DNA of 16,085 nucleotides from JAYQUR01 sp038133505 (GCA_038133505.1 JAYPTI010000070.1:1-16085); one strand, 5' to 3'. Shown: positions 7,799 through 13,698, numbered from the stretch's first letter. The notes: generated by a model not told the origin, from the letters alone. A program made the numbers and translations.

Positions 7799-8263
7799 AT
7801 GGAAATCACCGATATTCTGACTCAGAGCAGCGTCGTTACGTCGCTGAAGGCGTCCAGCAAGAAACATGCGCTGGAAGAGCTCTCCAGCCACGCCGCCGAC
7901 GCGACGGGCATCGCCAAGCGCGAGATCTTCGACGTCCTGCTGGAGCGCGAGCGCCTCGGGACGACCGGCGTCGGCAGCGGCATCGCCATCCCGCACGGCA
8001 AGCTGGCGGATCTGGACAAGCTGTACGGCTGCTTCGCGCGGCTCGAATCGCCGGTCGATTTCGACGCTATCGACGGCCAGCCCGTCGACCTGATCTTCCT
8101 GCTTCTGGCGCCCGAGTCGGCGGGGGCCGATCACCTGAAGGCGCTGGCCCGGATTTCGCGGGTGCTGCGCAACGCCGCGAGCTGCGAGAAGCTGCGCGAC
8201 GCGTCGAGCGCCGAGACGATCTACACGCTGCTGACCCGCGACGCGCAGAAGAACGCCGCCTGA
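7799..8263 (+). CDS. ptsN: nitrogen-regulatory PTS protein EIIA-Ntr
   Basis: A 154-residue cytoplasmic EIIA of the PTS-Ntr phosphorelay, which takes phosphate from NPr and regulates rather than transports. The segment GVGSGIAIPHGKL holds the phosphorylated histidine H66, and the flanking VLLERERLGTTG and PVDLIFLLLAPESAGADHLKALARISR match the EIIA mannitol/Ntr fold. Length fits the family. ATG 7799 has AGGGA 8 bases upstream. It is the last gene of the rpoN-hpf-ptsN group and converges with the DUF1150 gene 68 bases away. That gap contains no clear T-run terminator. Confidence 0.95.
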   Translation: MEITDILTQSSVVTSLKASSKKHALEELSSHAADATGIAKREIFDVLLERERLGTTGVGSGIAIPHGKLADLDKLYGCFARLESPVDFDAIDGQPVDLIFLLLAPESAGADHLKALARISRVLRNAASCEKLRDASSAETIYTLLTRDAQKNAA

Positions 8264-8294
8264 CCGATCGGCGCGCGGCGCGGCTTCCCTTTTA

Positions 8295-8329
8295 CGGAAA
8301 CGCCTGACTTACGGAATTGCGGAAACGCC
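8295..8329. repeat. 10-bp direct repeat between ptsN and DUF1150 gene
   Basis: CGGAAACGCC occurs at 8295-8304 and again at 8320-8329, with start positions 25 bases apart. TTACGGA also occurs twice (8292-8298 and 8309-8315). It lies between two convergent genes. No function can be assigned. Confidence 0.45.
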
Positions 8330-8331
8330 CG

Positions 8332-8553
8332 TCAGTGGACGCTGACGGGTTCCAGGTCGTGCTGGCGCACGGCGGCGAACGCAACGTCGCGCTCGTTTTC
8401 GATGAACGCGATCTCGGTGCCGTCGGCGGCGAACACGGCAAACCCTTCGTGGCCTTCGCGACGGCCCGGCTTGACGAACGCGACCTGGTGCATGCCGAGC
8501 AGGGCGAAATCCTGCGGCGACATCTGGCGGCTCAGAAACTCGGTTCTTTCCAT
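8332..8553 (-). CDS. DUF1150 family small protein
   Basis: A 73-residue protein that I match to DUF1150, a small alphaproteobacterial family of unknown function often encoded beside Hsp20. Visible features: MSPQDFALLGMHQVAFVKP, then a short beta-rich stretch FAVFAADGTEIAFIENERDVAFAAVRQHDL. No cysteine, signal peptide or membrane segment. The ATG at 8553 has GGAG about 8 bases upstream. It follows hsp20 on the same strand by 58 bases with no strong terminator between, so it is probably co-transcribed and heat-inducible; a role with the chaperone is inference from position only. Confidence 0.8.
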   Translation of the reverse strand: MERTEFLSRQMSPQDFALLGMHQVAFVKPGRREGHEGFAVFAADGTEIAFIENERDVAFAAVRQHDLEPVSVH

Positions 8554-8571
8554 GACACTACTCCGATCTGT

Positions 8572-8588
8572 ACCCGCGGACGGCGGGT
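8572..8588 (-). other. hairpin between hsp20 and the DUF1150 gene
   Basis: ACCCGC (8572-8577) and GCGGGT (8583-8588) form a 6-bp stem with a 5-base loop in the 58-base gap. No T-run follows it on the minus strand. It might stabilise the upstream hsp20 part of the message or cause partial termination. Confidence 0.3.
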
Positions 8589-8611
8589 GACGCATGGTCG
8601 TTGGCGGCCGT

Positions 8612-9076
8612 TCAGGACGCCTTTTCCTCCGGTTCGATATCGATCGCCTTGAGGCTGGGCCGCTTGCCGGCGGTCCGGATCTCGATCGAGCGCGACAGCG
8701 CTGCCGGTTCGGGCCGCTTGAGGTCGATATGCAGGAGCCCGTTGTCGAGCTCCGCGCCTTCGATCTCGATGCCTTCGGCCAGCAGGAACGAGCGCTGGAA
8801 CTGGCGCGCGGCGATGCCGCGATGCAGGAACTGCCGTTCGGCGTCGTCCTCCTGCTTGCCGCGGACGACAAGCTGGGCATTCTCGACGGTCACCGACAGT
8901 TCGTCGTCGGAAAATCCGGCGACGGCCAGCGTGATGCGGATGCCGTCTTCGCCGATGCGTTCGATGTTGTAGGGCGGGTAACCGTCCGACGACGCTTTCG
9001 ACACCCTGTCGAGCGCGCGCTCGAGATCGTCGAACCCGAGCAGTAACGGACTGTTGAACAGCGATAGCCGCGTCAT
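8612..9076 (-). CDS. Hsp20 / IbpA-type small heat-shock protein
   Basis: A 154-residue ATP-independent holdase that binds unfolding proteins and forms large oligomers. The alpha-crystallin domain covers about residues 33-122: YPPYNIERIGEDGIRITLAV (start), GFSDDELSVTVENAQLVVRG, HRGIAARQFQRSFLLAEGIE, and DNGLLHIDL at its end (the A-x-x-x-N-G-L-L type motif). The C-terminal I-x-I anchor is IEI at 131-133. The N-terminus (MTRLSLFNSPLLLGFDDLER) matches the rhizobial class A/IbpA type. ATG 9076 is chosen over any further start because GGGGAAG lies just upstream and homology begins there. A sigma-32-type promoter and structured leader precede it. Confidence 0.94.
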   Translation of the reverse strand: MTRLSLFNSPLLLGFDDLERALDRVSKASSDGYPPYNIERIGEDGIRITLAVAGFSDDELSVTVENAQLVVRGKQEDDAERQFLHRGIAARQFQRSFLLAEGIEIEGAELDNGLLHIDLKRPEPAALSRSIEIRTAGKRPSLKAIDIEPEEKAS

Positions 9077-9080
9077 GCGT

Positions 9081-9132
9081 CTTCCCCTCGTGTGAGCGAG
9101 AAATATGTCGCGGGCCCGTATGCGGCGCCCGC
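9081..9132 (-). promoter_or_regulatory. candidate RNA thermometer in the hsp20 leader
   Basis: The ~58-base leader folds into two hairpins. The first has a GCGGGC/GCCCGC stem (9127-9132 with 9110-9115, 11-base loop) right at the expected transcript start. In the second, UUUCUCG (9097-9103) pairs with the ribosome-site region CGAGGGGAAG (9081-9090), either as CUCG/CGAG plus U.G pairs or, in another register, UUUCUC with GGGGAA. Weak U.G-rich pairing over the Shine-Dalgarno just before an hsp20 ATG is the design of ROSE and fourU thermometers. I do not see a classical ROSE element. Inferred by eye; not folded computationally. Confidence 0.45.
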
Positions 9133-9140
9133 TTTGCCCT

Positions 9141-9169
9141 ATATGGGGGTTGCTGTCGGCGTTTTCAAC
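9141..9169 (-). promoter_or_regulatory. sigma-32 (RpoH) heat-shock promoter of hsp20
   Basis: On the minus strand, GTTGAAA (9163-9169), 14-base spacer, then CCCCATAT (9141-9148), which is itself preceded by one more C. The RpoH consensus is CTTGAAA, 11-16 bases, CCCCATNT, so all but one of the defined bases match. The expected start is near 9134, giving a leader of about 58 bases. Confidence 0.8.
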
Positions 9170-9188
9170 GGCGCGCGCCACCGCGACG

Positions 9189-9680
9189 TCAGGCAGTCGG
9201 CGCGTCGCCGCGGCCCGCGGAAATCATCCGCGCCGCCGTATCGTGGGCTTCGGACGCCTGCTCCTTGAGCGACTTTTCCGCGGTCAGCATGTAGGACAGC
9301 AGCGTCTTGACCGTCCACTCGCGTTCCACCTTTTCGCAGAATTCCGGATCCAGCATCAGGCCGCGAAACTTCACGTGCTGGGTGAACTCCAGGAGCTTGC
9401 CGGACCCGTCCACCAGGCCCTGCAGGTCGACCGGCAGGTCTGCGCGCGGCTGGGCCCGGCTCGCCCGCGGCGCGTCGGCGGGCGGCGGCAGGGAGGTGTC
9501 CGCATCGGGCGCGCCGTCGCGGCCTTCCGCAATGGCCCGGAACTGCGCTTCGAGAAGCGCGATCTTTTCCAGCCATTCCGGCCGTTGCGAAAGCATCTTC
9601 TCCACGACGGTGACCGTCAGGGAGAGCGTTGCGGCGATGACGACGCACACGAACTGGCGCGCGAGAGTGTAGAAGTCCAT
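9189..9680 (-). CDS. membrane-anchored protein of unknown function
   Basis: A 163-residue protein that I do not recognise. Residues 8-26 are one membrane segment (ARQFVCVVIAATLSLTVTVV). A charged helix follows (27-55), then a proline- and alanine-rich linker (about 60-85), then a mostly helical C-terminal part (86-155) with WTVKTLLSYMLTAEKSLKEQ. No enzymatic motif. ATG 9680 is preferred; the frame is open to a TTG at 9755, but the membrane segment starts directly after 9680 and the extension (rich in L, S, P) falls in a pyrimidine/purine-skewed stretch. The ribosome site at 9680 is weak. It lies just upstream of the hsp20 promoter on the same strand, so read-through is possible. It probably sits in the inner membrane with the C-terminus on one side. 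Confidence 0.7.
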   Translation of the reverse strand: MDFYTLARQFVCVVIAATLSLTVTVVEKMLSQRPEWLEKIALLEAQFRAIAEGRDGAPDADTSLPPPADAPRASRAQPRADLPVDLQGLVDGSGKLLEFTQHVKFRGLMLDPEFCEKVEREWTVKTLLSYMLTAEKSLKEQASEAHDTAARMISAGRGDAPTA

Positions 9681-9734
9681 TGGTCTGCCCGAACGAAATT
9701 GCCATGGCAGGGTAAGGGGAGGGGCTGAAAAAAG

Positions 9735-9897
9735 TCTTAATCCTAATGTCGTCAATGCCCGATAAATTTTCGATTGATTAGTGGAAGAATATAATTAAAT
9801 GAACATCAATTATAAATGAAACAAACGACAATATAATTATAATAATAACGGCATATTAAAACCTATATGGCAATATTCGATCCGATATTTTTCCAAT
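9735..9897. other. AT-rich island between divergent genes
   Basis: By hand count, 9761-9890 holds 30 G/C in 130 bases (23%), in a window that is otherwise GC-rich. AATATAATTA occurs at 9788-9797 and 9830-9839, 42 bases apart (close to four helical turns). AATTATAA occurs at 9808-9815 and 9835-9842. Exact TATAAT hexamers occur at 9790-9795, 9832-9837 and 9838-9843 on the plus strand and at 9809-9814 and 9836-9841 on the minus strand, but I find no matching -35 at the right spacing. It lies between the minus-strand membrane-protein gene and the plus-strand 38-codon ORF, so it is likely a control region, perhaps for a nucleoid protein that prefers AT-rich DNA. Confidence 0.6.
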
Positions 9898-9908
9898 GGA
9901 GTGTTCCA

Positions 9909-10025
9909 ATGCTGCCTGCCAACATGTTTCAGACCTGCCACGTCGTTCGGCCGCATCCTAAGCTCACGCTCTGGCTGCTCGCCGGCTATACCCTCGCGAT
10001 CGGTTCCGTCTACGCGTTGATCTGA
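9909..10025 (+). CDS. 38-residue single-pass membrane peptide
   Basis: A small ORF of 38 codons. GGAG (9898-9901) lies 7 bases before ATG 9909, a near-ideal ribosome site. The peptide has a basic, histidine-containing N-terminal part (TCHVVRPHPK) and then one hydrophobic segment at about residues 19-37 (LTLWLLAGYTLAIGSVYAL), which fits a bitopic small membrane protein. The stop at 10025 lies 12 bases from the convergent methyltransferase gene. No relative is known to me. TTCCAATG is repeated at 9891-9898 and 9904-9911, so another ATG at 9896 opens a 21-codon frame, without hydrophobic segment and without as good a ribosome site. Chance ORF is the main alternative. Confidence 0.55.
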   Translation: MLPANMFQTCHVVRPHPKLTLWLLAGYTLAIGSVYALI

Positions 10026-10037
10026 GCCGGGACCCCG

Positions 10038-10685
10038 TCAGGCGTGCGCTGCGGCATGTGCCTCGACGGCGTATAGCGGATCGCTCCGGCCCGGGTTCGG
10101 CGACAGGTCCCGTATGACGGGCTCGTCGAACCCGCCGGCGCGGCGCGCATATTCGCAGACCAGCTCGCCGTGCGCGGCGTCGCCCATCGCCTGCCAAAGC
10201 GCAATCGCCTTCGTCGGAAACATCCGGTTGGAGAACGATGCGGCGAGAACGCCGCCCGGCTTCAATATCCGGGCGATCTCCGCAAACACTTCGACCGGCC
10301 GCGTCAGATACTGCACCGACACCGCGATCAGGCAGGCATCGAAAGACGCGGCCTCGAACGGCAGGTCCGGCGTCTTGTTCAGGTTCTGCAGGAAATACTC
10401 GTCGAGCTGCGGGTTGGCCTCCAGCTCGGTCCGGTTCATGCCGTGGCCGATCACCTTTCCGCAGGCGGCGTCCCGGGGCAGGTGCGACACGCAGCTCGAC
10501 ATCAAATCGAGAACGACGTCGCCCTCCTTGAGGAGGGTCGCGTAATAGCCGGCGAGCGCGGCGCACGCCTCGTCGTCGATATGGGTGACGAGCCGCGGTA
10601 TCGAATAGAACATCTCGTCCGGCATCTCGTCCTGCCGGGCGAAGAAGTCGGGCCGGAATTCCGGGAATTCGCCCCCTGAATTCAT
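10038..10685 (-). CDS. class I SAM-dependent methyltransferase, atypical motif I
   Basis: A 215-residue protein with the class I methyltransferase fold. Where motif I normally reads like LDxGxGxG, this has VVLDLMSSCVSHLP (57-70). That sequence, plus VIGHGMNRTELEANPQL and SVQYLTRPVEVFAEIARILKPGG (post-III region), marks a recognisable family of uncharacterised methyltransferases in bacteria and plastid-containing organisms. SFDACLIAVSVQYL holds the motif II/III acidic residue. Substrate unknown. Cytoplasmic, no signal. The start ATG 10685 has a poor ribosome site. It follows the aldolase-family gene by 36 bases on the same strand, so the two may be one operon; the convergent small ORF is 12 bases beyond its stop. 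Confidence 0.85.
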   Translation of the reverse strand: MNSGGEFPEFRPDFFARQDEMPDEMFYSIPRLVTHIDDEACAALAGYYATLLKEGDVVLDLMSSCVSHLPRDAACGKVIGHGMNRTELEANPQLDEYFLQNLNKTPDLPFEAASFDACLIAVSVQYLTRPVEVFAEIARILKPGGVLAASFSNRMFPTKAIALWQAMGDAAHGELVCEYARRAGGFDEPVIRDLSPNPGRSDPLYAVEAHAAAHA

Positions 10686-10721
10686 GTCCCGGCCGTCACG
10701 CCGTCCCCGCCGGGACCATCG

Positions 10722-11438
10722 TCAGAACTCGCCGCCCATAGCGCGGCGCGCGAAATATTCCCAGGCGCGTTCCATGGCGAGCGGGCCGATCAGCGTCTCC
10801 GGCGTCAGCTCGATCTCGATGGGGCTGAGATACTTCACCTCGCCCAGCGGCATAGCCTGCAGCTGCAGCTTGGCGTTCACCTGGGTGTAGATCGAGGTCA
10901 GCACCGTCTGCTTGATGCCCTCGCCGGCGACGGCGCAGCCGTGGCCCCGCATCAGCACGACGGCGGCGTCGCCCATCTTCTCGGCCAGGTCGCGGCCCTG
11001 CTCCATGTTGGTGACCAGCAGCGACGTGCCGCCGAACTTATCCTCGATGTCCCACACCGGCACGTGCCCGCCGATGACGCCGGTGACGTGCATCATCGGG
11101 CGCAGCGGCGTCTGCGTCACGCTGAACGGAATGACCGCGTGCGAATGGTTGTGGACGACCGAGTGCACGTCGGGCCGCGCCTCGTAGATGCCCCCGTGGA
11201 TGTGCCGCTCGGCATAGGGCTTGCGGTCGTCGCCGCCGACGATATCGCCCGCCAGCGTGAACTCCATGATGTCGTCCATCGTCACCAGCTCCGGGCTGCG
11301 CGAGCGCGCCATCAGGTAATGGCCCGGATTGTCGGGATGACGCACGCTGACATGGCCGAACGCGTCGACGACGTCTTCGTGGGCGAGGATCCGGTTGGCG
11401 ACGACGATGTCGCGCAGCGCGTCGATCAGGCTGGACAT
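10722..11438 (-). CDS. class II aldolase/adducin family protein
   Basis: A 238-residue protein of the zinc-dependent class II aldolase/adducin family (fuculose-phosphate aldolase and relatives, also some decarboxylases). Metal-site residues seen: E77 in AERHIHGGIY, H96 and H98 in VVHNHSH, and H166 in MRGHG. GHVSVRHP near residue 28 is the usual substrate-loop region. The substrate cannot be told: members act on sugar phosphates, and hydroxycarboxylic or aromatic acids. ATG 11438 is chosen because family homology starts there and GAGGGAG lies upstream; the frame continues further only by running through the tRNA-Ala terminator and gene. No sugar-kinase or transporter lies near that would indicate the substrate. 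Operon with the methyltransferase is possible. Confidence 0.88.
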   Translation of the reverse strand: MSSLIDALRDIVVANRILAHEDVVDAFGHVSVRHPDNPGHYLMARSRSPELVTMDDIMEFTLAGDIVGGDDRKPYAERHIHGGIYEARPDVHSVVHNHSHAVIPFSVTQTPLRPMMHVTGVIGGHVPVWDIEDKFGGTSLLVTNMEQGRDLAEKMGDAAVVLMRGHGCAVAGEGIKQTVLTSIYTQVNAKLQLQAMPLGEVKYLSPIEIELTPETLIGPLAMERAWEYFARRAMGGEF

Positions 11439-11510
11439 GGGGTCGGGGGCTCCCTCGTTTTCGTTTGTCCCTGTTTGTAGCACGCGCGCACCGCGCGTCG
11501 CCCATAAGAA

Positions 11511-11537
11511 AAGGGCCCGGCGATCTGCCGGGCCCTT
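11511..11537 (-). terminator. rho-independent terminator of tRNA-Ala
   Basis: AAGGGCCCGGC (11511-11521) and GCCGGGCCCTT (11527-11537) form a perfect 11-bp stem with a 5-base loop. On the minus strand, directly after tRNA-Ala, the stem ends in CTTTTCTTAT, giving the T-rich tail. It isolates the tRNA from the aldolase-family gene downstream. Confidence 0.88.
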
Positions 11538-11542
11538 CGTTT

Positions 11543-11618
<76 letters not shown>

Positions 11619-11722
11619 GAAACTGGTTCGGTATTCTTCGTGTTCCGGCGGTTCCCATCCCCGAGAGGACCGGGCCGCCGGGCGGCGCGCACTTTATTTA
11701 ATATGCGTTCGCCGCCGCAAGG

Positions 11723-11746
11723 AAAAAATCCCGGCGTCTCCGCCGG
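11723..11746 (-). terminator. rho-independent terminator of the zinc-ribbon gene
   Basis: On the minus strand CCGGCG and CGCCGG form a 6-bp stem with a GAGA tetraloop, followed after GA by six T (11723-11728). It begins about 20 bases after the stop codon at 11766. Confidence 0.85.
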
Positions 11747-11765
11747 TGCGGCCGCGGGACGCCCG

Positions 11766-12140
11766 TCAGCGGTCGTCCTCGTCATAGCCCGTGCCCCCGC
11801 CCACGCCGGGCACATACCGGTCGGCCTCGTCGTGCCAGTCGTAGGCATCGGCGATCAGATCCTCGTCCAGCGGCTTGGCGAAGCGGATATCGTCGTCGAG
11901 ATCGTCGTCATCGAGATCGATATCTTCCGAGTCTTCCTCGGCGGCCTTCACGGGCGCCGGGGCCTTTTCCTTGGCCTGGCTCGCGGCGGCCGCGGCGCGG
12001 GCGCGGCGCGGGCGGACGAGTGCAAGCGGATCGAACTCCGTCCCGCAGTTCGGGCAGACGATCGGCTCTTTCTGCATGTCGTAAAACCGCGTGCTGCAGC
12101 TCAGGCAGGTCCGTTTCAGGCCCCATTCCGGCTTCGCCAA
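11766..12140 (-). CDS. TIGR02300 / FYDLN-acid zinc-ribbon protein
   Basis: A 124-residue protein. The N-terminal zinc ribbon has C12-x-x-C15 and C29-x-x-C32 around RFYDMQKEPIVCPNCG, a variant of the family's usual FYDLNKDPIVCP. An alanine- and lysine-rich linker leads to an acidic tail (SEDIDLDDDDLDDD, 71-84). This is the TIGR02300 family of alphaproteobacteria, function unknown, often beside aroA as here. It starts at TTG 12140: GGAGG at 12147-12151 lies 6 bases upstream, family homology (MAKPE) begins there, and the nearby ATG at 12153 is in another frame. The start choice is therefore decided by the ribosome site. Divergent from aroA. Confidence 0.9.
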   Translation of the reverse strand: MAKPEWGLKRTCLSCSTRFYDMQKEPIVCPNCGTEFDPLALVRPRRARAAAAASQAKEKAPAPVKAAEEDSEDIDLDDDDLDDDIRFAKPLDEDLIADAYDWHDEADRYVPGVGGGTGYDEDDR

Positions 12141-12177
12141 GGCAAGCCTCCATACTCTTTAGTGTTTCGGACGGGTG

Positions 12178-12206
12178 CGTTTGCCATGTTCGGCCGGGTC
12201 TGTCAA
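12178..12206 (-). promoter_or_regulatory. possible promoter of the zinc-ribbon gene
   Basis: On the minus strand a perfect TTGACA (12201-12206) is followed after 17 bases by CAAACG (12178-12183), a poor -10. The start would fall near 12171, some 30 bases before the TTG codon. For aroA on the other strand I see TATGCT (12243-12248) but no good -35. Confidence 0.35.
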
Positions 12207-12286
12207 AAGCTAAATCGCCGCGCTATTCCGCCGCACCGGCTTTATGCTACAGACCCGCCCATCTTTCGCCTGAACGGGAACCGTCC

Positions 12287-13618
12287 GTGACCTCTCTCAC
12301 CTCCGAGCGCGCCTCCGCCGTCAAGGGCACGATCCGCGTGCCGGGCGACAAGTCGATTTCGCATCGCGCGCTGATGGTGGGCGCGAGCGCCGTGGGCCGC
12401 ACCCGTATCGAGGGGCTGCTCGAGGCCGACGACGTGCTGCGCACCGCCGCCGCGCTCAACGCGCTCGGCGCCGGCGTTCGCAAGGAAGGCGGCGCGTGGC
12501 TGGTCGACGGCGTCGGCGTCGGCGGGTTCCTGTCGCCCGACGACGTGCTCGATTTCGGGAACTCCGGCACCGGGGCGCGGCTTCTGATGGGGCTCATAGC
12601 GACGCAGGACGTTACCGCGCACGTCACCGGCGACGAGTCGCTCAGGTCGCGCCCGATGGACCGTGTAATCGTGCCGTTATCGAAGATGGGCGCCGACTTC
12701 GAGGCGCGGACCGACGAAAAGGGCGGCGGCAGGATGCCGATCCTGCTGCGCGGCACGACGGAGCCGATACCGATCGACTACGAGGTGCCGGTGGCCTCCG
12801 CGCAGGTCAAATCGTCGATCCTGCTGGCGGCGCTCAATACGCCCGGACGGACGACGGTGATCGAGCGCAAGGCGACCCGGGATCACACCGAGAACATGCT
12901 CCGGGCCTTCGGCGCGGATATAGAGGTATCGGACGCCGACGGCGGCGGTGTCGCGATATCCGTCACCGGCCATGCCGAGCTCGAGGCGACGGAAGTCGTC
13001 GTACCCGGAGATCCGTCGTCCGCGGCGTTTCCCGGCGTCGCCGCGCTGCTGGTGCCCGGATCCGAGCTGACCGTCGAGAATGTCGGCATGAATCCGCTGC
13101 GCGCCGGGCTGTTCGAGACGCTCCGCGAAATGGGGGCGGACCTCCGCATCGGGAACGAGCGCGAATCCGGCGGCGAGCCGGTCGCCGATCTGGTCTTCCG
13201 CCATGGCCCCCTCAAGGGAACCGACGTGCCGGCCGAGCGGGCGCCGTCGATGATCGACGAATACCCGATCCTGGCGGTCGCGGCGTCGTTCGCGTCCGGC
13301 GAAACCCGGATGCGCGGACTCGGCGAGCTCCGTGTCAAGGAAAGCGACCGCTTCGCGGCCATCGTCGACGGGCTGTCTGCCTGCGGCGTCGGCGTGCGCG
13401 CCGACGGCGACGACATCGTCATCGAGGGCTGCGGCGGCCCGCCGCCCGGCGGCGCCGAGATCGCCGTCCATCTCGACCACCGGATCGCGATGGCCTTCCT
13501 GGTGATGGGCGCGGCGGCCGAAAAACCGGTCCGGATCGACGATGCGGCGGCCATCGGCACCAGTTTTCCCGGCTTTTCTGAGCTGATGACCGGCCTCGGG
13601 CTGGCCTTTACGGTTTGA
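12287..13618 (+). CDS. aroA: 3-phosphoshikimate 1-carboxyvinyltransferase (EPSP synthase), class II
   Basis: A 443-residue enzyme of the shikimate pathway, joining phosphoenolpyruvate to shikimate 3-phosphate. Motifs: VPGDKSISHRALM (K22), DFGNSGTGARLLMG (89-102), RPMDRV, VASAQVKSSILLA, VPGDPSSAAFP, APSMIDEYPILAV, LRVKESDRFAA and HLDHRIAMAFLVMG. The sequence closely resembles the class II type of Agrobacterium CP4. At the position of the CP4 alanine tied to glyphosate tolerance (A100) it has G94, the residue of sensitive enzymes. GTG 12287 is the start: homology begins there (TSLTSERASAVKGTIRVPG). The ribosome site is weak, and the frame extends further upstream only into the divergent gene. 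cmk, often next, is missing. Confidence 0.95.
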   Translation: MTSLTSERASAVKGTIRVPGDKSISHRALMVGASAVGRTRIEGLLEADDVLRTAAALNALGAGVRKEGGAWLVDGVGVGGFLSPDDVLDFGNSGTGARLLMGLIATQDVTAHVTGDESLRSRPMDRVIVPLSKMGADFEARTDEKGGGRMPILLRGTTEPIPIDYEVPVASAQVKSSILLAALNTPGRTTVIERKATRDHTENMLRAFGADIEVSDADGGGVAISVTGHAELEATEVVVPGDPSSAAFPGVAALLVPGSELTVENVGMNPLRAGLFETLREMGADLRIGNERESGGEPVADLVFRHGPLKGTDVPAERAPSMIDEYPILAVAASFASGETRMRGLGELRVKESDRFAAIVDGLSACGVGVRADGDDIVIEGCGGPPPGGAEIAVHLDHRIAMAFLVMGAAAEKPVRIDDAAAIGTSFPGFSELMTGLGLAFTV

Positions 13619-13623
13619 TTCAA

Positions 13624-13647
13624 GGCCCGCTTGCGGGTGAGCGGGCC
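13624..13647 (+). terminator. hairpin after aroA
   Basis: GGCCCGCT (13624-13631) and AGCGGGCC (13640-13647) make a perfect 8-bp stem with an 8-base loop, starting 6 bases after the aroA stop. No T-run follows, so it could be a 3'-end structure or a factor-dependent terminator. Confidence 0.45.
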
Positions 13648-13674
13648 GGAGCCGCTCGATTCAGCGACGCCAAA

Positions 13675-13698
13675 CCGGTTGCGAAACCGGGGCGTTTT
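13675..13698 (+). terminator. possible terminator overlapping the rpsA -35
   Basis: CCGGTT (13675-13680) and AACCGG (13685-13690) form a 6-bp stem closed by the GNRA-type loop GCGA; four T follow at 13695-13698. It would end aroA transcripts but shares bases 13679-13684 with the rpsA -35, so hairpin and promoter overlap. Confidence 0.4.

Noticed and set aside
9681..9755. TTG start for the membrane-anchored protein
   Set aside because: No ribosome site was seen at 9755. The membrane segment begins right after ATG 9680.
9896..9961. 21-codon ORF from the first copy of TTCCAATG
   Set aside because: It is out of frame with the better-supported 38-codon ORF, has no hydrophobic segment, and its ribosome site is poorer.
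12020..12286. N-terminal extension of aroA
   Set aside because: It overlaps the divergent zinc-ribbon gene and its control region, and has no EPSP synthase homology.
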